Source: Siphonodentalium dalli
Taxonomy: Eukaryota; Mollusca; Scaphopoda; Gadilida; Siphonodentaliidae
Length of the DNA: 64,000 nt
Assembly: GCA_032622095.1 (NCBI GenBank)
Contig: CP136061.1
Location: 186,936,369 to 187,000,368 of the forward strand
Direction: 5' to 3'
The notes beneath the pieces were generated by a model. It worked only from the letters and a program-made list of their open reading frames with translations, was not told where the DNA came from and made no database searches. The translations under genes were made by a program, and so were the position numbers. This document shows, piece by piece, positions 28,075 through 37,867 of this stretch. Position 1 is the stretch's first letter. Each line of letters begins with the position of its first letter.

Positions 28075-29131
28075 TTAAATGTCGCTCTTATGAACCCACA
28101 ATCTGCATACAGCGCCTTTCGGCCAGAAGTTGTCAGATAATACATCGTCAAGGTCCCTGTCGCATATGTTCAATCTGGCTGTATTTCCTCTGAGCATACG
28201 AATAACTGTAAACCGGATTTCATACTTATTCAGATATTTCTTAATGTCATGTATTGTCACACTATCGTCGAATGCACCTAAGAACACTTGTGATGTTTTA
28301 ATCGGTCTGTCGTGTAGTTGAAAAAAGTAGTCATCGTCATTTGATTTCGGTTGAACTGGTCTGTCGGGAGTTCTTTTCGTCTGCTGATTTGTATGCGGAA
28401 TGTCTGACTCTACGCTGACATCATTTGGGTGTGAGGTATATGATTCGTCCATGTAAACTTCCTCCTCATATGACTGATGCATAATATTATTTATGGTTTC
28501 GACCAATTCACGCTGTGTCTTGCAAATTTCACCCATTGATTGATTTACGGAATCAGCAAATAATTGTAAATTGTTTGTAACTGATGTTGTGAAGTTCCTG
28601 AATTCATTTTTCATGACTTCAACATTTTGTTTGATTGTTTCGTTTACGAACTTATCACAAGAATGGGTAGGTTGCACATGTTTTTTTATTAACAATGTCT
28701 CTGAGTGTTGCGAATTGATTTTCCAGTCTTTTTTGTTTCCCATTGTATTCTTCTAGCCCGTTCACTATTTTTCCGATGTCACCTTTGATTCCATCAATTT
28801 CACTTTTTAGTTTTCTAGCACCCGAATATTTGTCGTCTTGGATTCTCTCAATTGTTAGTGTGTCGCTTTGTATCCTTTCGTCAATTTCTTTGATTTTTGT
28901 GTTTATTTGTTTTACATCCGATTGCATCTGTTCAATGTTGTTTACGATTTTAAGTTTTTCTTCAATTTTTTCGAGTCTGGCATCTAAGCTGGCGATTGAT
29001 GAGTCGAATTTGGGTATACGGTCATTAAAGGTGTGGTGAAAGTTTTCATTGTCAGTTTTCATGCACGATATATCCTTTTGAATTTCCACGATTGCACATT
29101 TAATGTTGATGCCGACATCTTCTTCATCATT
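28075..29131 (-). pseudogene. LINE-A ORF1, 3' part (frameshifted)
   Basis: Continuation of ORF1 after the foldback insertion. From NDEEDVGINIKCA it forms a long heptad-rich coiled coil (SLDARLEKIEEKLKIV, VKQINTKIKEIDERI, LKSEIDGIKGDIGKI). It then shifts by one base at a seven-base homopolymer (T7 on plus, 28681-28687) into the frame ending RGNTARLNICDRDLDDVL and WVHKSDI. A +1 shift, or one surplus base, separates the two frames. The C-terminal globular part looks like the nucleic-acid-binding end of LINE ORF1 proteins. It ends 44 nt before the ORF2 ATG. Role: RNA-binding chaperone of the retrotransposon particle. Confidence 0.78.
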
Positions 29132-29151
29132 GATCATTCGGTTACGTAGCG

Positions 29152-29516
29152 TTTTTCCGAAGACCCATAACTCCGAAGGTCCGATTCTCCGAAGATCCAT
29201 AACTCCGAAGGCCCGATTTTCCGAAGGTCTATAACTCCGAAGGTCCGATTCTCCGAAGGTCTATAACTCCGAAGGTCCGATTCTCCGAAGGTCCGATTCT
29301 CCGAAGGCCTATAACTCCGAACGCCCATAACTCCGAAGGTCTATAACTCCGAACGCCCATAACTCCGAAGGTCTATAACTCCGAAGGGCCATAACTCCGA
29401 AGGTCTATAACTCCGAAGGTCCGATTCTCCGAAGGTCTATAACTCCGAAGATCCGATTCTCCGAAGGTCTATAACTCCGAAGGTCCGATTCTCCGAAGGA
29501 CCGATTCTCCGAAGAT
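29152..29516. repeat. Left arm minisatellite of the foldback element
   Basis: About 22 modules of the form TCCGAAGGTCCGATTC and TCCGAAGGTCTATAAC, alternating irregularly. Exact inverted relative of the array at 30218-30610. Confidence 0.9.
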
Positions 29517-30217
29517 CATGTTTTATCGCTTATTAAATAGTGTACAGTCCAGTGGCGGGGTCAATGGGGCCCTAGGGAAGACCGCCCCCAAAAAAACATG
29601 TCAAGTGTCATGTAAACGTCCGGAAATCCCTCCTAGGCATTCAAATATTCAGTGTTCCTGCACAGGGGAGCCCCCGGACCAACAATTGGGGGCGACCCCT
29701 CCCATGCATGCGCCAAATCAGGCCTTCGTGATATGCTTTCGGCATATCATATGCATGATATATCCCCCACATATCCCCCACATATGCTAATTAATGTGCA
29801 CCCCTAAATGGGAACCCTGGCTCCGCCACTGGTGTGCACCGGGTATATTATAACGAAACGCTGCAAGAATGTCAGAGTAGCCTAACATGCACAGGGGCGA
29901 CAAGTTCTTCCCCGTTCACCCCTGTACATTTTACTCTGGCATATCATGGGCCAACGTAACGTTATAGTATCTGGTGTATAGTCAGTGGCGGGCCAGGATT
30001 CCCATTTAGGTGGGGGCAGTAGGAAAAGTTTGAATATTTTGATGCCCCATGAACGATTTCCGGGCGTTTACATGACATTGGACATGTTTTGGTAGGGGCC
30101 CATATTGTCTGAAATAGCAGTAGAGGTTTAATAGGGGCAGTAGGAATTGTTTGACCACTTGGCTTCGCCACTGGACTGTACACTATTTAGTAAACGATAA
30201 TACCCCGATAAAACAAA

Positions 30218-30610
30218 ATCTTCGGAGAATCGGACCTTCGGAGAATCGGACCTTCGGAGAATCGGACCTTCGGAGTTATAGACCTTCGGAGAATCGGACC
30301 TTCGGAGTTATAGACCTTCGGAGAATCGGATCTTCGGAGCTATAGACCTTCGGAGAATCGGACCTTCGGAGTTATGGACCTTCGGAGAATCGGACCTTCG
30401 GAGTTATAGACCTTCGGAGTTATAGGTCTTCGGAAAATCGGCCCTTCGGAGTTATGGGCTTTCGGAGAATCGGCCCTTCGGAGTTATGGGCTTTCGGAGA
30501 ATCGGATCTTCGGAGTTATGGGCCGTCGGAGAATCGGATCTTCGGAGTTATGGGCCGTCGGAGAATCGGCCCTTCGGAGTTGTGGGCCTTCGTAGTAATA
30601 GGTCTTCGGA
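30218..30610. repeat. Right arm minisatellite of the foldback element
   Basis: About 24 modules CTTCGGAGAATCGGAC and CTTCGGAGTTATAGAC, with more divergent modules (CTTCGGAGTTATGGGC) toward the outer end. Inverted with respect to the left arm. Confidence 0.9.
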
Positions 30611-30626
30611 AAATCGGTCTGACGCC

Positions 30627-31127
30627 GATCATTCCTGATATGGATGGTCGACAAACACTTTTGAGTCGCCCACCTTTACTAATAATGTCACCAATGCAGT
30701 CCGATTGACCATCAACCATGAATTTCATAAGTCTATATACATCACATGCCATTCGTTTGTGCTTATTGTTTTTGTCCACCACATGATCACCTGTTTGACT
30801 TCTGATAACTCTTTGTTTCATACATGACGACTTATCAAACGGAAAAGATTCTAGTTCCTTCACATGTGAGAATATATTGTCCCTGAGTGTGTCCAGAAGT
30901 TTTTCTTGGTTTGCAACAAATTCAACGATAGCCGCTACGAACATCTCCTGCGTGGTAGAGTTTATAAATTTTAGGACGTGGTTTAAATTTTCGGTTATTT
31001 GTATCATATCTTCTTTCTTTCGAGTATACTGTTGCGATTCGATACTGTCATACCATGCTGATAAGCATTTAATTAATGTGCGAATGTCGTTACCGTTGTC
31101 GCTGATGTCATGATCAGTTACTCCCAT
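30627..31127 (-). pseudogene. LINE-A ORF1, 5' part
   Basis: ATG at 31127, then 167 codons of ORF1 before the foldback insertion: MGVTDHDISDNGNDIRTLIK at the start and CRPSISGMI at the junction. The frame then reads on into the repeat arm as a chimera of IRFSDGPxxRRP-type words. Mostly helical and charged; no domain recognised. Its end and the start of 28075-29131 meet in frame across the 8-bp target duplication, so both are parts of one ~520-aa ORF1. Confidence 0.75.
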
Positions 31128-31602
31128 GTTTATATCTTCTTTTGGAACAGGTAAGTGGTATAATTGCCAATCACCAGATGAATTCGCTAACTGTCCACCC
31201 GTACATGAGTATCAGTGAGTAATGATATTTCCCGCACGGCATTTACAACTTAGTGTTTATAGTAGTAGCAGTGAAGCGTGACATTTTCACACGGCGAAGA
31301 CTCCAGTATACACTTGTATATTGTGAGTACAGTTCATCAAGGTACACAAGACACGTCAAACATGGCGTCGTTTACAAAACAATAACGGAAATTCGGACGA
31401 ATGGAGTATACATACGAGAGTTTATTCGGTCATGTTGAAACATTCGGTTGACGATCAAACGAATTGGTAACATCATTGGAATCGGAATAACTTCCGCAAA
31501 CACATCATACCATCAAAATCGAGAGAGAATCTATTTATTCCGACATATATGCGATAATTCGAAGAGACTAAAATAGACCGATCGGTCTTTCACAGCCAGC
31601 AT
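31128..31602 (-). other. LINE-A 5' untranslated region
   Basis: 475 bp between ORF1 ATG and the start of repeat copy B; an internal promoter would be expected here in LINEs. No specific motif was recognised. Confidence 0.55.
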
Positions 31603-32456
31603 GCACAAGTATAAAACTGATTATTGGTCACAAATTTATCTTAGTATTAAACAGGGGCCGAAAGAACTGCATGGTTGTTTAATCGATAAACCAAAGAACA
31701 CGAACTTACAAATATGATCAACATGTACACGTGCATTTATTTAGAAAACACAACGACAATGACCCCTGTCACATGATATTACTCGAGACTGGTGTGCATT
31801 TATGTATACTAGTACATGTCCAATAGCATCAAGTGTGGGGAGCAGTCTACAAAGTATAATCTCATAATAATCGTCGTTGTCATGGTTGAAAATGGGCCGG
31901 GATGTTGCCATTGAAATAGTCAAAATAATACTACATTCCTGGGTCGAGTTTAATCGAATATTGTGTCAACAGAGGTACAAATCCTACATTTATGCATATC
32001 AAAGCTTGTGTTGGATGTTAATGGTTGCACTGTTAATGCCCTCTTGCATGTAGCCCAAGAAATAGCTTTTTGCCATCGGTTCGCAGTTTGGTCTGACATC
32101 CCGATTTGACCCAGTCGATTGTGACCCAATTACCATGATACGGCATTAGCGGTACTGACGCTAATGGGGTCGTTGTCGTAACGTTTTATACATAAATGCA
32201 CACGGTGTGCATTGCTGTCTGCTTCAATTCAGACTATATTTTCTTCTGTAGTTCTGATAAACTTCATAAAGGCATTCTTTTATCACAATGACGAAACTGC
32301 AATAAAATTGATCATCGGTCGCATACTGATCTTAGTTACCGGTATAAAACAGGGAAATCGATGAACGGAAGAATATGAACTTACAAAAAAATCAACACAT
32401 GTGCATTTATGTAGAAAACACTGTGACACTACGTGAGACTGGTGTGCATTTATGTA

Positions 32457-33296
32457 TGGAAACGGGCCAGCTCGCCCCAGGGCCCACTCGCCCCAAGCCA
32501 GCTCGCCCCGGGCCAACTCGGTCCAAGGGATAATGTCTTATTTAAGTTGTTTTTCTTTGGTGTTTTTTTGCTTGCTTGCTTTCGCTCTCTCCCCATCTCT
32601 CTCAGGGTTGTCAGGAGATAGATGGATAGTTGGGTAGTAGTAATAATTATTTATTTCGTTGATAACAAGAATAAAAACATATAAGAACATTTATATATAT
32701 ATAACATGAACTTGAATGAATATGAAAAATTACGCCGACTAAATTTGACAACGAATATGATGAATGAATATGATGAATGATGAATGAATATGATGAATGA
32801 ATATGATGAATGAATATGACGAACGACATTCAGTCTTCGATGCCAGCCTTCGAGATCATTATTTGTCAGTCTGCACGTCATGTCGAAATATACTCCATTC
32901 TTCAATTGAATATGTGCTGGAATCGAGCCATGCACACAATGATCTGCCGAACGAAGTCTGTCAACAGCCCTCCCGCTCTGTAAGCTCTCTGAAGGCCGAC
33001 GTCGCTAACCTTCCGAAGAACAGCCTGCGACCAGCGGAAGCAACAACCTTTGAAAAAGTTTGATACTAACTCCTGGGACCACCTCACGAATCGACTGCCT
33101 GCACAGAGCTGTTTCAAAATCAAGCACAACATTGGTCACAGCAGGATGATCTAGTCTGGCCACGACTTCTCTGAATACTTTGACATAGTCGGAACGCGAC
33201 TTGTGGTTATGATGTCAGATACTAATTGCACTGCTTATATTATAAGTTATATACTGCATCATCAGTGTATGTGGTCGGCATATGAAAGTGATTATC
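32457..33296 (-). pseudogene. Decayed MULE transposase (copy B)
   Basis: Duplicate of the relic in copy A, with the same frameshifts and stops (LDFETAL, GCCFRWSQAV, TNNDLEGWHRRLN). Its identity to copy A shows decay happened before the 2.5-kb duplication. Confidence 0.7.
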
Positions 33297-33557
33297 TATC
33301 ACACGTTCTGAAGCCATCTCACCCTCTGAAGTGTGACATATCGAGGGTGTAGCTCAGAGTTCGGACAACAAAGCAACTGAGCTATCCGTTTTCAGAAGTT
33401 CAGTCCTTAACCTGTTACCGTAACCTTGGTCTCGTCAAAATGATTGTGCGGCACAATTTGTGCCGTGTGTGTAGCTCGAATTTAGGCAACATATCTTCGA
33501 AATATAGACTACCTGGGTGGACCAAACACAAATTGTAATTGTTAAAATATCACATAC

Positions 33558-33642
33558 TTTCATGCTTAGTTGATTTCTGATTATCTGGTTTGGGACTTGG
33601 ATCTCGGGGGGCACGTCGAAACGCCCTGAAGAACGCTTCCAT
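33558..33642 (-). CDS. LDLRAP1-like: ARH-like exon 1, copy B (alternative first exon)
   Basis: Identical 85-nt coding exon with ATG at 33642 and the same phase-1 donor GAAA|GTATGT, plus the same upstream CRE-like and TATA-like words. To reach exon 2 it would splice over LINE-A and copy A, an 18.2 kb intron. Splicing to copy A exon 1 is not possible because that exon has no acceptor. It may act as an alternative promoter, drive read-through LINE transcripts, or be silent. Confidence 0.7.
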
Positions 33643-33947
33643 CTTTAATCGTTGAAAACATCCGATATGACGTCAGCTGTAGACAGAATATCATTTAGCA
33701 ATTCGTTCTATAAATAAACAGTTAGGTGGGAGTGGTCGCAGAGCTTTTTATGCCTAATAATGTCCGCATAACTTACTAATTCTTATTATAATCGGCAGAT
33801 GAAGTTGCTGATATAGCTAAATTCATTAATGATTAATGCGTTTTCATCAACGTATTAGTTTTTAGCTTCGTGCCTGGAGGGTCTCCGTTGGGGGGGGGGG
33901 GGGGGTCCACATTGGTAATTCCAACTGCACCCACTGTCTGGTATCAG

Positions 33948-34153
33948 TACGGCTGATTCTTCAACTTGAAGCAGCCCATGTAGAAATTGCCGTTGCAGCC
34001 AGGGATCTCGAGACAGACGTGAGGAAGAAATACACAGAAATAGATACGAAGATCAGCGACCTATGGGCAAAATACAGAGAAGAGGACATCAGAACATCGG
34101 AATTCCTACAAGAAGTGACCAAGATCTACAGAATCGGCAAGGCAAAGAAATAA
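33948..34153 (+). CDS. Putative terminal exon of an unidentified plus-strand gene
   Basis: After a possible acceptor (GTATCAG) a 68-codon frame runs RLILQLEAAHVEIAVAARDL, ETDVRKKYTEIDTKISDLWA, EFLQEVTKIYRIGKAKK and stops at 34151-34153. AATAAA follows at 34203-34208. It is charged and heptad-like, so a coiled-coil C-terminus. Its start lies ~305 bp 5' of the ARH-like start, on the opposite strand. No upstream exon was found, and I do not recognise the protein. It may be a relic or part of a mobile element. Confidence 0.35.
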
Positions 34154-34202
34154 GAAGACAAGACGATAACAAGACAAGACTATTAGTTGATTTTTTTTTT
34201 CA

Positions 34203-34208
34203 AATAAA
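34203..34208 (+). terminator. Poly(A) signal AATAAA
   Basis: 50 bp after the stop of the putative plus-strand exon, followed by a T/G-rich stretch, as at a cleavage site. Confidence 0.35.
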
Positions 34209-34458
34209 GAATGTCGGTTATAAATGTATTTTAAATTGTTCTGTTTGTATATCTGTTACACCTTATGTTATATCAGCTTGTGTAAATATGTTTCATCCAT
34301 TCTAATAAGTCTAATAAAATATGTCATTACTAAAAATGAGTTAATCAAGACCCTATATAATCCCTCTAATTAGTTGTTATTGTTACAACAAAGAATTAGT
34401 GCACACACAAGCTTAGTCCCACATAAGCCGTAATCCCTCCACTAATTAGTTAGATCAA

Positions 34459-34555
34459 ACGACTGGCCGAATCTTCCCCGCCGAATCTTCCCTGCCGAAT
34501 CTTCCCTCCGCCGAAAAATACATGGCCGAATCTTCCCTCCGCCGAATCTTCCCGT
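34459..34555. repeat. Minisatellite GCCGAATCTTCCC
   Basis: Five to six copies of GCCGAATCTTCCC(TCC), one interrupted by GAAAAATACATG, just beyond the ORF2 stop of LINE-B. It resembles in style the arrays at 29-30 kb and 35-38 kb. Confidence 0.8.
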
Positions 34556-34565
34556 TCCCCTGGTT

Positions 34566-35737
34566 TTAGGCGCACTGGGTGGAGGATGATGTTGGTTCCG
34601 TCGAGGACTCTGATGGTGCTGTGTCCTCAGGTTCAGTGATTCCATCGTTGCGGAGTGCCCGTAAGAATAACTCTGGATCACTGTTGCACACGATCCGGTC
34701 TTCCAGTTGGTTCCAATCCAGGATCGTCTTGTTAAAGAAAGAATGTTTTAATTGGTTACAGCTGGTACGCCGTGGATCGAAGGCTCTTACATTTTTACAT
34801 TCTTCTTTTTCGACGATGTTTGTTGTCACACAGTCAACAAATTTTTTGGCTGTGATCTTCCTGCCTGATTTCTTAGGCGTTAGGTAGTTGTTTGCACTTA
34901 ATGCTGGCACCCTCCCCTCAACTATCTTATGGAACTGGATGAGACGCTGTTCTCTACGCCGCTCGTCTAGGGGTTTTAGATCTAGTTCCTCAAGCATGGT
35001 GGTGACTGATGTTCCTTGGCGACTATAATTATTCTTTATGAATCTCGCACTCCTTCGCTGTACTTTTTCAAGGTGGTCAATGTCTTTCTTTAAGTGGGGG
35101 TCCCATACCACTGCTCCATATTCGAGCGCCGATCTCACTGTAGCGATGTAAGCTGTCTTTTTACATTTCTCTGGAGCATGTCTGATGTTTCGTCTTAGGA
35201 GGCCTAAAGCACAGTTTGCTTTCTTTGTTGTCTTCCTAATATGGGCTGACCATGTCAGGTCGTTGGTAAAGGTCAGTCCCAGGTATGGGGTCTCAGCTGT
35301 TGTCTCCAGTATGTGTTCTCCCAGTTGGTACATGTATGATGATTTGTTTTTGGTGCTCATGATGTTACATTTTTTGGAGTTGAAACGCATACCCCAGTTT
35401 TCAGCCCAGTCTTCAAGCTTCTTTAGATCTTTTTGGAGTATGTGGTGGTCTTTCTGTGAGGTGATGTTTCTGTATAGCAGGCAGTCATCTGCGAACAGTC
35501 TCACTTGGGATTCTACACATGTCGGTAGGTCGTTTATATGTATCAGGAACAGGAGTGGTCCTAATACTTTGCCTTGGGGGACTCCTGAATCAACTGGGAC
35601 ATATGATGAGTAGCTTCCTTCAACAACTACTCGCATTCGTCTTTTGGTTAGGAATGATGAGAGCCAGGTGTGTATATTTCCTTTAATTCCATAGTTTTGA
35701 ACTTTCTGTAGTAGTTTGTTGTGCGGTACAGTGTCAA
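34566..35737 (-). pseudogene. LINE-B ORF2, RT second half and C-terminus
   Basis: Open from the MULE target site to a TAA at 34566-34568. It starts (D)TVPHNKLLQKVQNYGIKGN, then the RT motifs SGVPQGKVLGPLLFL and RLFADDCLLY with both catalytic Asp, the thumb-like LPYLGLTF region (here TPYLGLTFTNDLTWSAHI) and the C-terminal block ALEYGAVVWDPH...LEKVQRRSARF typical of CR1/Jockey-type ORF2 ends. Lys replaces the common Ser/Thr in GVPQGS. It joins in frame to 37868-39488 across the 9-bp duplication. Confidence 0.88.
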
Positions 35738-35980
35738 GAATGTCAGCTAACTGGGACCTTGGCTAACTGGGACCTTGGGCTAACTGGGACCTTGGCTAAC
35801 TGGGACCATGACCAACTGGGACCTTGGCTAACTGGGACCTTGGGCTAACTGGGACCTTGGCTAACTGGGACCTTGGTTATATTTATTAAATATATAAGTA
35901 GAATAGAACATTGATAATAGAATATTGTTGGTTTTATATATGTTATTGCTTCAAAAATGTTTTAGATATGTTTCAACCAG

Positions 35981-36457
35981 TTAAAGGTACTCAACCCGTA
36001 AAGAGGGTCCCCATCTCAACAGATTCCAACAACAACAATCCGATCAGAGGGTCCTATATTACTATTTCTTTGGCTTTAGGGGTAAAAAATATTTGATTCG
36101 AGTTGAGGAACCCATCAAACAAAGCTCAGAGTTATTAGATATTGATTTTTCAAATTTGTTATGTTCTCGAGATGAGTACCAATAACTGCCGTAATCTGCT
36201 CTGGATGTGTACTCCAAATCTATTCAAACAGACAAGGATGAATAACTCTAAAATCAAGTGGTAATTTTAACGCAATTTTGAGTGAGTTCTGGGCCAGATA
36301 GTATTCCCGATAATGAAAAATAATAGATTTCTAAAATCGATATGTAACAAATCTGAGCTTTGATGGGTGACTTCCTCGACTCGAATCAAATATTTTTGAC
36401 CCCCGAAGCCATTGAAATAGTAATTGAGAGGAGTTTTATCGGGTTGAGTACCTTTAA
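35981..36457. mobile_element. 469-bp TTAA-target MITE, copy 1
   Basis: Element 35985-36453 between perfect TTAA at 35981-35984 and 36454-36457. TIR AGGTACTCAACCCG / CGGGTTGAGTACCT. Same length (469 bp), inverted orientation, as the copy at 53170-53638. Nested in the MULE, upstream of its transposase exon. Confidence 0.85.
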
Positions 36458-36820
36458 TAAAAAAAAAATGAAAAAAAATATATTGTCAATCTATAAAACT
36501 GAAGGTCACTATTTTAATTTCTTATTTGTATCTTATTTGTATCTTATATATTTCTATGAATATTTATTGTTAATAAAGTCAATAAAGTGATGGTTATTAT
36601 GGGCATTCACAGTTAAGATGCAATAAAGTGATTGTTACTCATGGCATTCACAGTGAAGGTGTGAGTTTGTTTTGAAAGCGATTGTTGTTTTAATCAGTTG
36701 GTCCATTTGATCTTGTGATCTAGTCAGCTTACTTGTGTTCACTTGTAACAACTGACCAGTCATCAATCAAAGAGCAGAACTAAATGTAAAAATTTCAAAT
36801 CAACTATAATTTATTTTCAG

Positions 36821-37549
36821 GTTTTCGAAGCCGTGTTAACACACCTTCCTTCAACGAGAGTGACAACGTTCGTGCTCGACTTTGAGGCTGGACTATGGCA
36901 AGGCATCAGAGCCGTCTTCAACGACCCAATCATCCACGGCTGTTCTTTCCACTTTGGGCAAGCGTTATGGCGACATCTACAAGTCGAGAAGCTGCAGATT
37001 GCTTACAACAGAAGAGACCGAATCCACAAACATCTCAGACGCGTCATGTCCATTCCATTCCTGCCTGCCGCCGACATCCCAGCCGCATTCGACAGACTGA
37101 AGGCAAAGGTAGACAGCCAGGTACCTCATGTCAGCAACTATATGGCATACGTTGAGAAAACCTGGATAAAGAGCCCAGTGTGGTCGGTTGATGAATGGTC
37201 AGTCTTCGGACGCAGCATAAGAACCAACAATGATGTCGAAGGATGGCACAATAAACTCAACCAGAGAGCGATGAAGGCGAACTTACCACTGTATCTCCTC
37301 CTGACTCTTTTGTATCACGAAGCCAAGGAGATTCCGACAACAATTAAGATGGTGAGTGAAGGAAAGTTGAAGCGTCGCCAGAAGAAGAACACCATGGTAA
37401 TGCAGGGGAAAATCTTCAGCCTATGGGACAAATACGATGCTCAGTTATTCGCACCAGTTCCAGAACCAGACAGGCGTGACAGAGAATGCACTCAGGTATT
37501 CTCACCAGTTGAAGAACCAGACATGCGTGACATGGGTGACAGAGAGTAA
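36821..37549 (+). CDS. MULE transposase, C-terminal exon
   Basis: An acceptor TTTATTTTCAG at 36810-36820 opens VFEAVLTHLPSTRVTTFVLD, with DFEAGLWQGI (catalytic-core Asp), IHGCSFHFGQALWRHLQ (the C/H stretch of the MULE core), TNNDVEGWHNKLNQRA and a tail ending in MRDMGDRE with an acidic/Arg repeat. The frame has no ATG before the DFE block, so coding needs upstream exon(s). None was found between 35879 and 36820; the N-terminal half, usually with a FLYWCH or WRKY-GCM1 zinc finger, is missing. It could be a deletion derivative. Intact reading frame. Function in a full element: cut-and-paste transposition. Confidence 0.8.
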   Translation, partial: VFEAVLTHLPSTRVTTFVLDFEAGLWQGIRAVFNDPIIHGCSFHFGQALWRHLQVEKLQIAYNRRDRIHKHLRRVMSIPFLPAADIPAAFDRLKAKVDSQVPHVSNYMAYVEKTWIKSPVWSVDEWSVFGRSIRTNNDVEGWHNKLNQRAMKANLPLYLLLTLLYHEAKEIPTTIKMVSEGKLKRRQKKNTMVMQGKIFSLWDKYDAQLFAPVPEPDRRDRECTQVFSPVEEPDMRDMGDRE

Positions 37550-37867
37550 ATACAGCATACCAGTATGGGTATATACATGCAGATACAGCAAAACCAGCAG
37601 ACTTGTATAGTGTTTTTATTGTGTTTTTACTGTTCTGTTTAATGTTATTTATCTATTTATTTGTTTTTAACTTTCTCATGACTTAATAAAAATGATTTCA
37701 ATGAAATGATTCATAATATATCTGAAGGTCCCAGTTAGCCAAGGTCCCAGTTAGCCAAGGTCCCAGTTAGCCAGAAGGTCCCAGTTAGCCAAGGTCCCAG
37801 TTAGCCTGACTTGAGGTCCCAGTTAGCCAAGGTCCCAGTTAGCCAAGGTCCCAGTTAGCTGGATACC

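Larger units (their letters stand above)
29132..30634. mobile_element. Foldback DNA element with repeat-built arms, 1487 bp
   Basis: Element 29140-30626 within LINE-A ORF1, flanked by the perfect 8-bp direct repeat GATCATTC (29132-29139, 30627-30634). Ends are GGTTACGTAGCG-TTTTTCCGAAGACC-like on the left and the inverted equivalent on the right. Each arm is a tandem array of ~16-bp modules (CTTCGGAGAATCGGAC and CTTCGGAGTTATAGAC). Inner inverted sequence continues the fold: TAAATAGTGTACAGTCCAGTGGCG at 29535-29558 type pairing with 30165-30190, and AACATGTCxAxTGTCATGTAAACG. No transposase. The 8-bp duplication allows hAT or P superfamily. Removing the element leaves ORF1 in frame. Confidence 0.85.
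24007..31602 (-). mobile_element. LINE-A, full-length APE-type non-LTR retrotransposon
   Basis: Minus-strand element filling exactly the space between the 2.5-kb repeats. It has a 5' UTR (31602-31128), ORF1 (31127-28075, broken), ORF2 (28030-24428) and a 3' UTR (24427-24007) with an ATATAT tract and AATAAAG near the end. Without the inserted 1487-bp foldback and its 8-bp duplication it is ~6.1 kb, normal for a complete two-ORF LINE. Clade not assigned. Confidence 0.88.
31603..34121. repeat. 2.5-kb direct repeat, copy B
   Basis: Second copy of 21474-24006, lying immediately 5' of LINE-A on the minus strand. Its right edge continues seamlessly into AAGATCTACAGAATC, completing a plus-strand reading frame, so this edge is the original locus. 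Differences from A: single substitutions near 32028, 32584 and 33167, fewer ATGATGAATGA units near 32760, and one G fewer near 33900. Confidence 0.92.

Noticed and set aside
28681-28687. Canonical -1 programmed frameshift site
   Set aside because: The shift needed is +1 (or -2) and the zero-frame codons do not form an X-XXY-YYZ heptamer for -1 slippage.
29152-30610. CRISPR array
   Set aside because: Repeats are directly abutting degenerate modules without unique spacers, mirrored about a centre, in an animal genome.
21474-34121. LTR retrotransposon with 2.5-kb LTRs
   Set aside because: The repeats do not start TG or end CA, no primer-binding site or polypurine tract is seen, the interior is a non-LTR element with its own ends, and the repeats hold a host exon.
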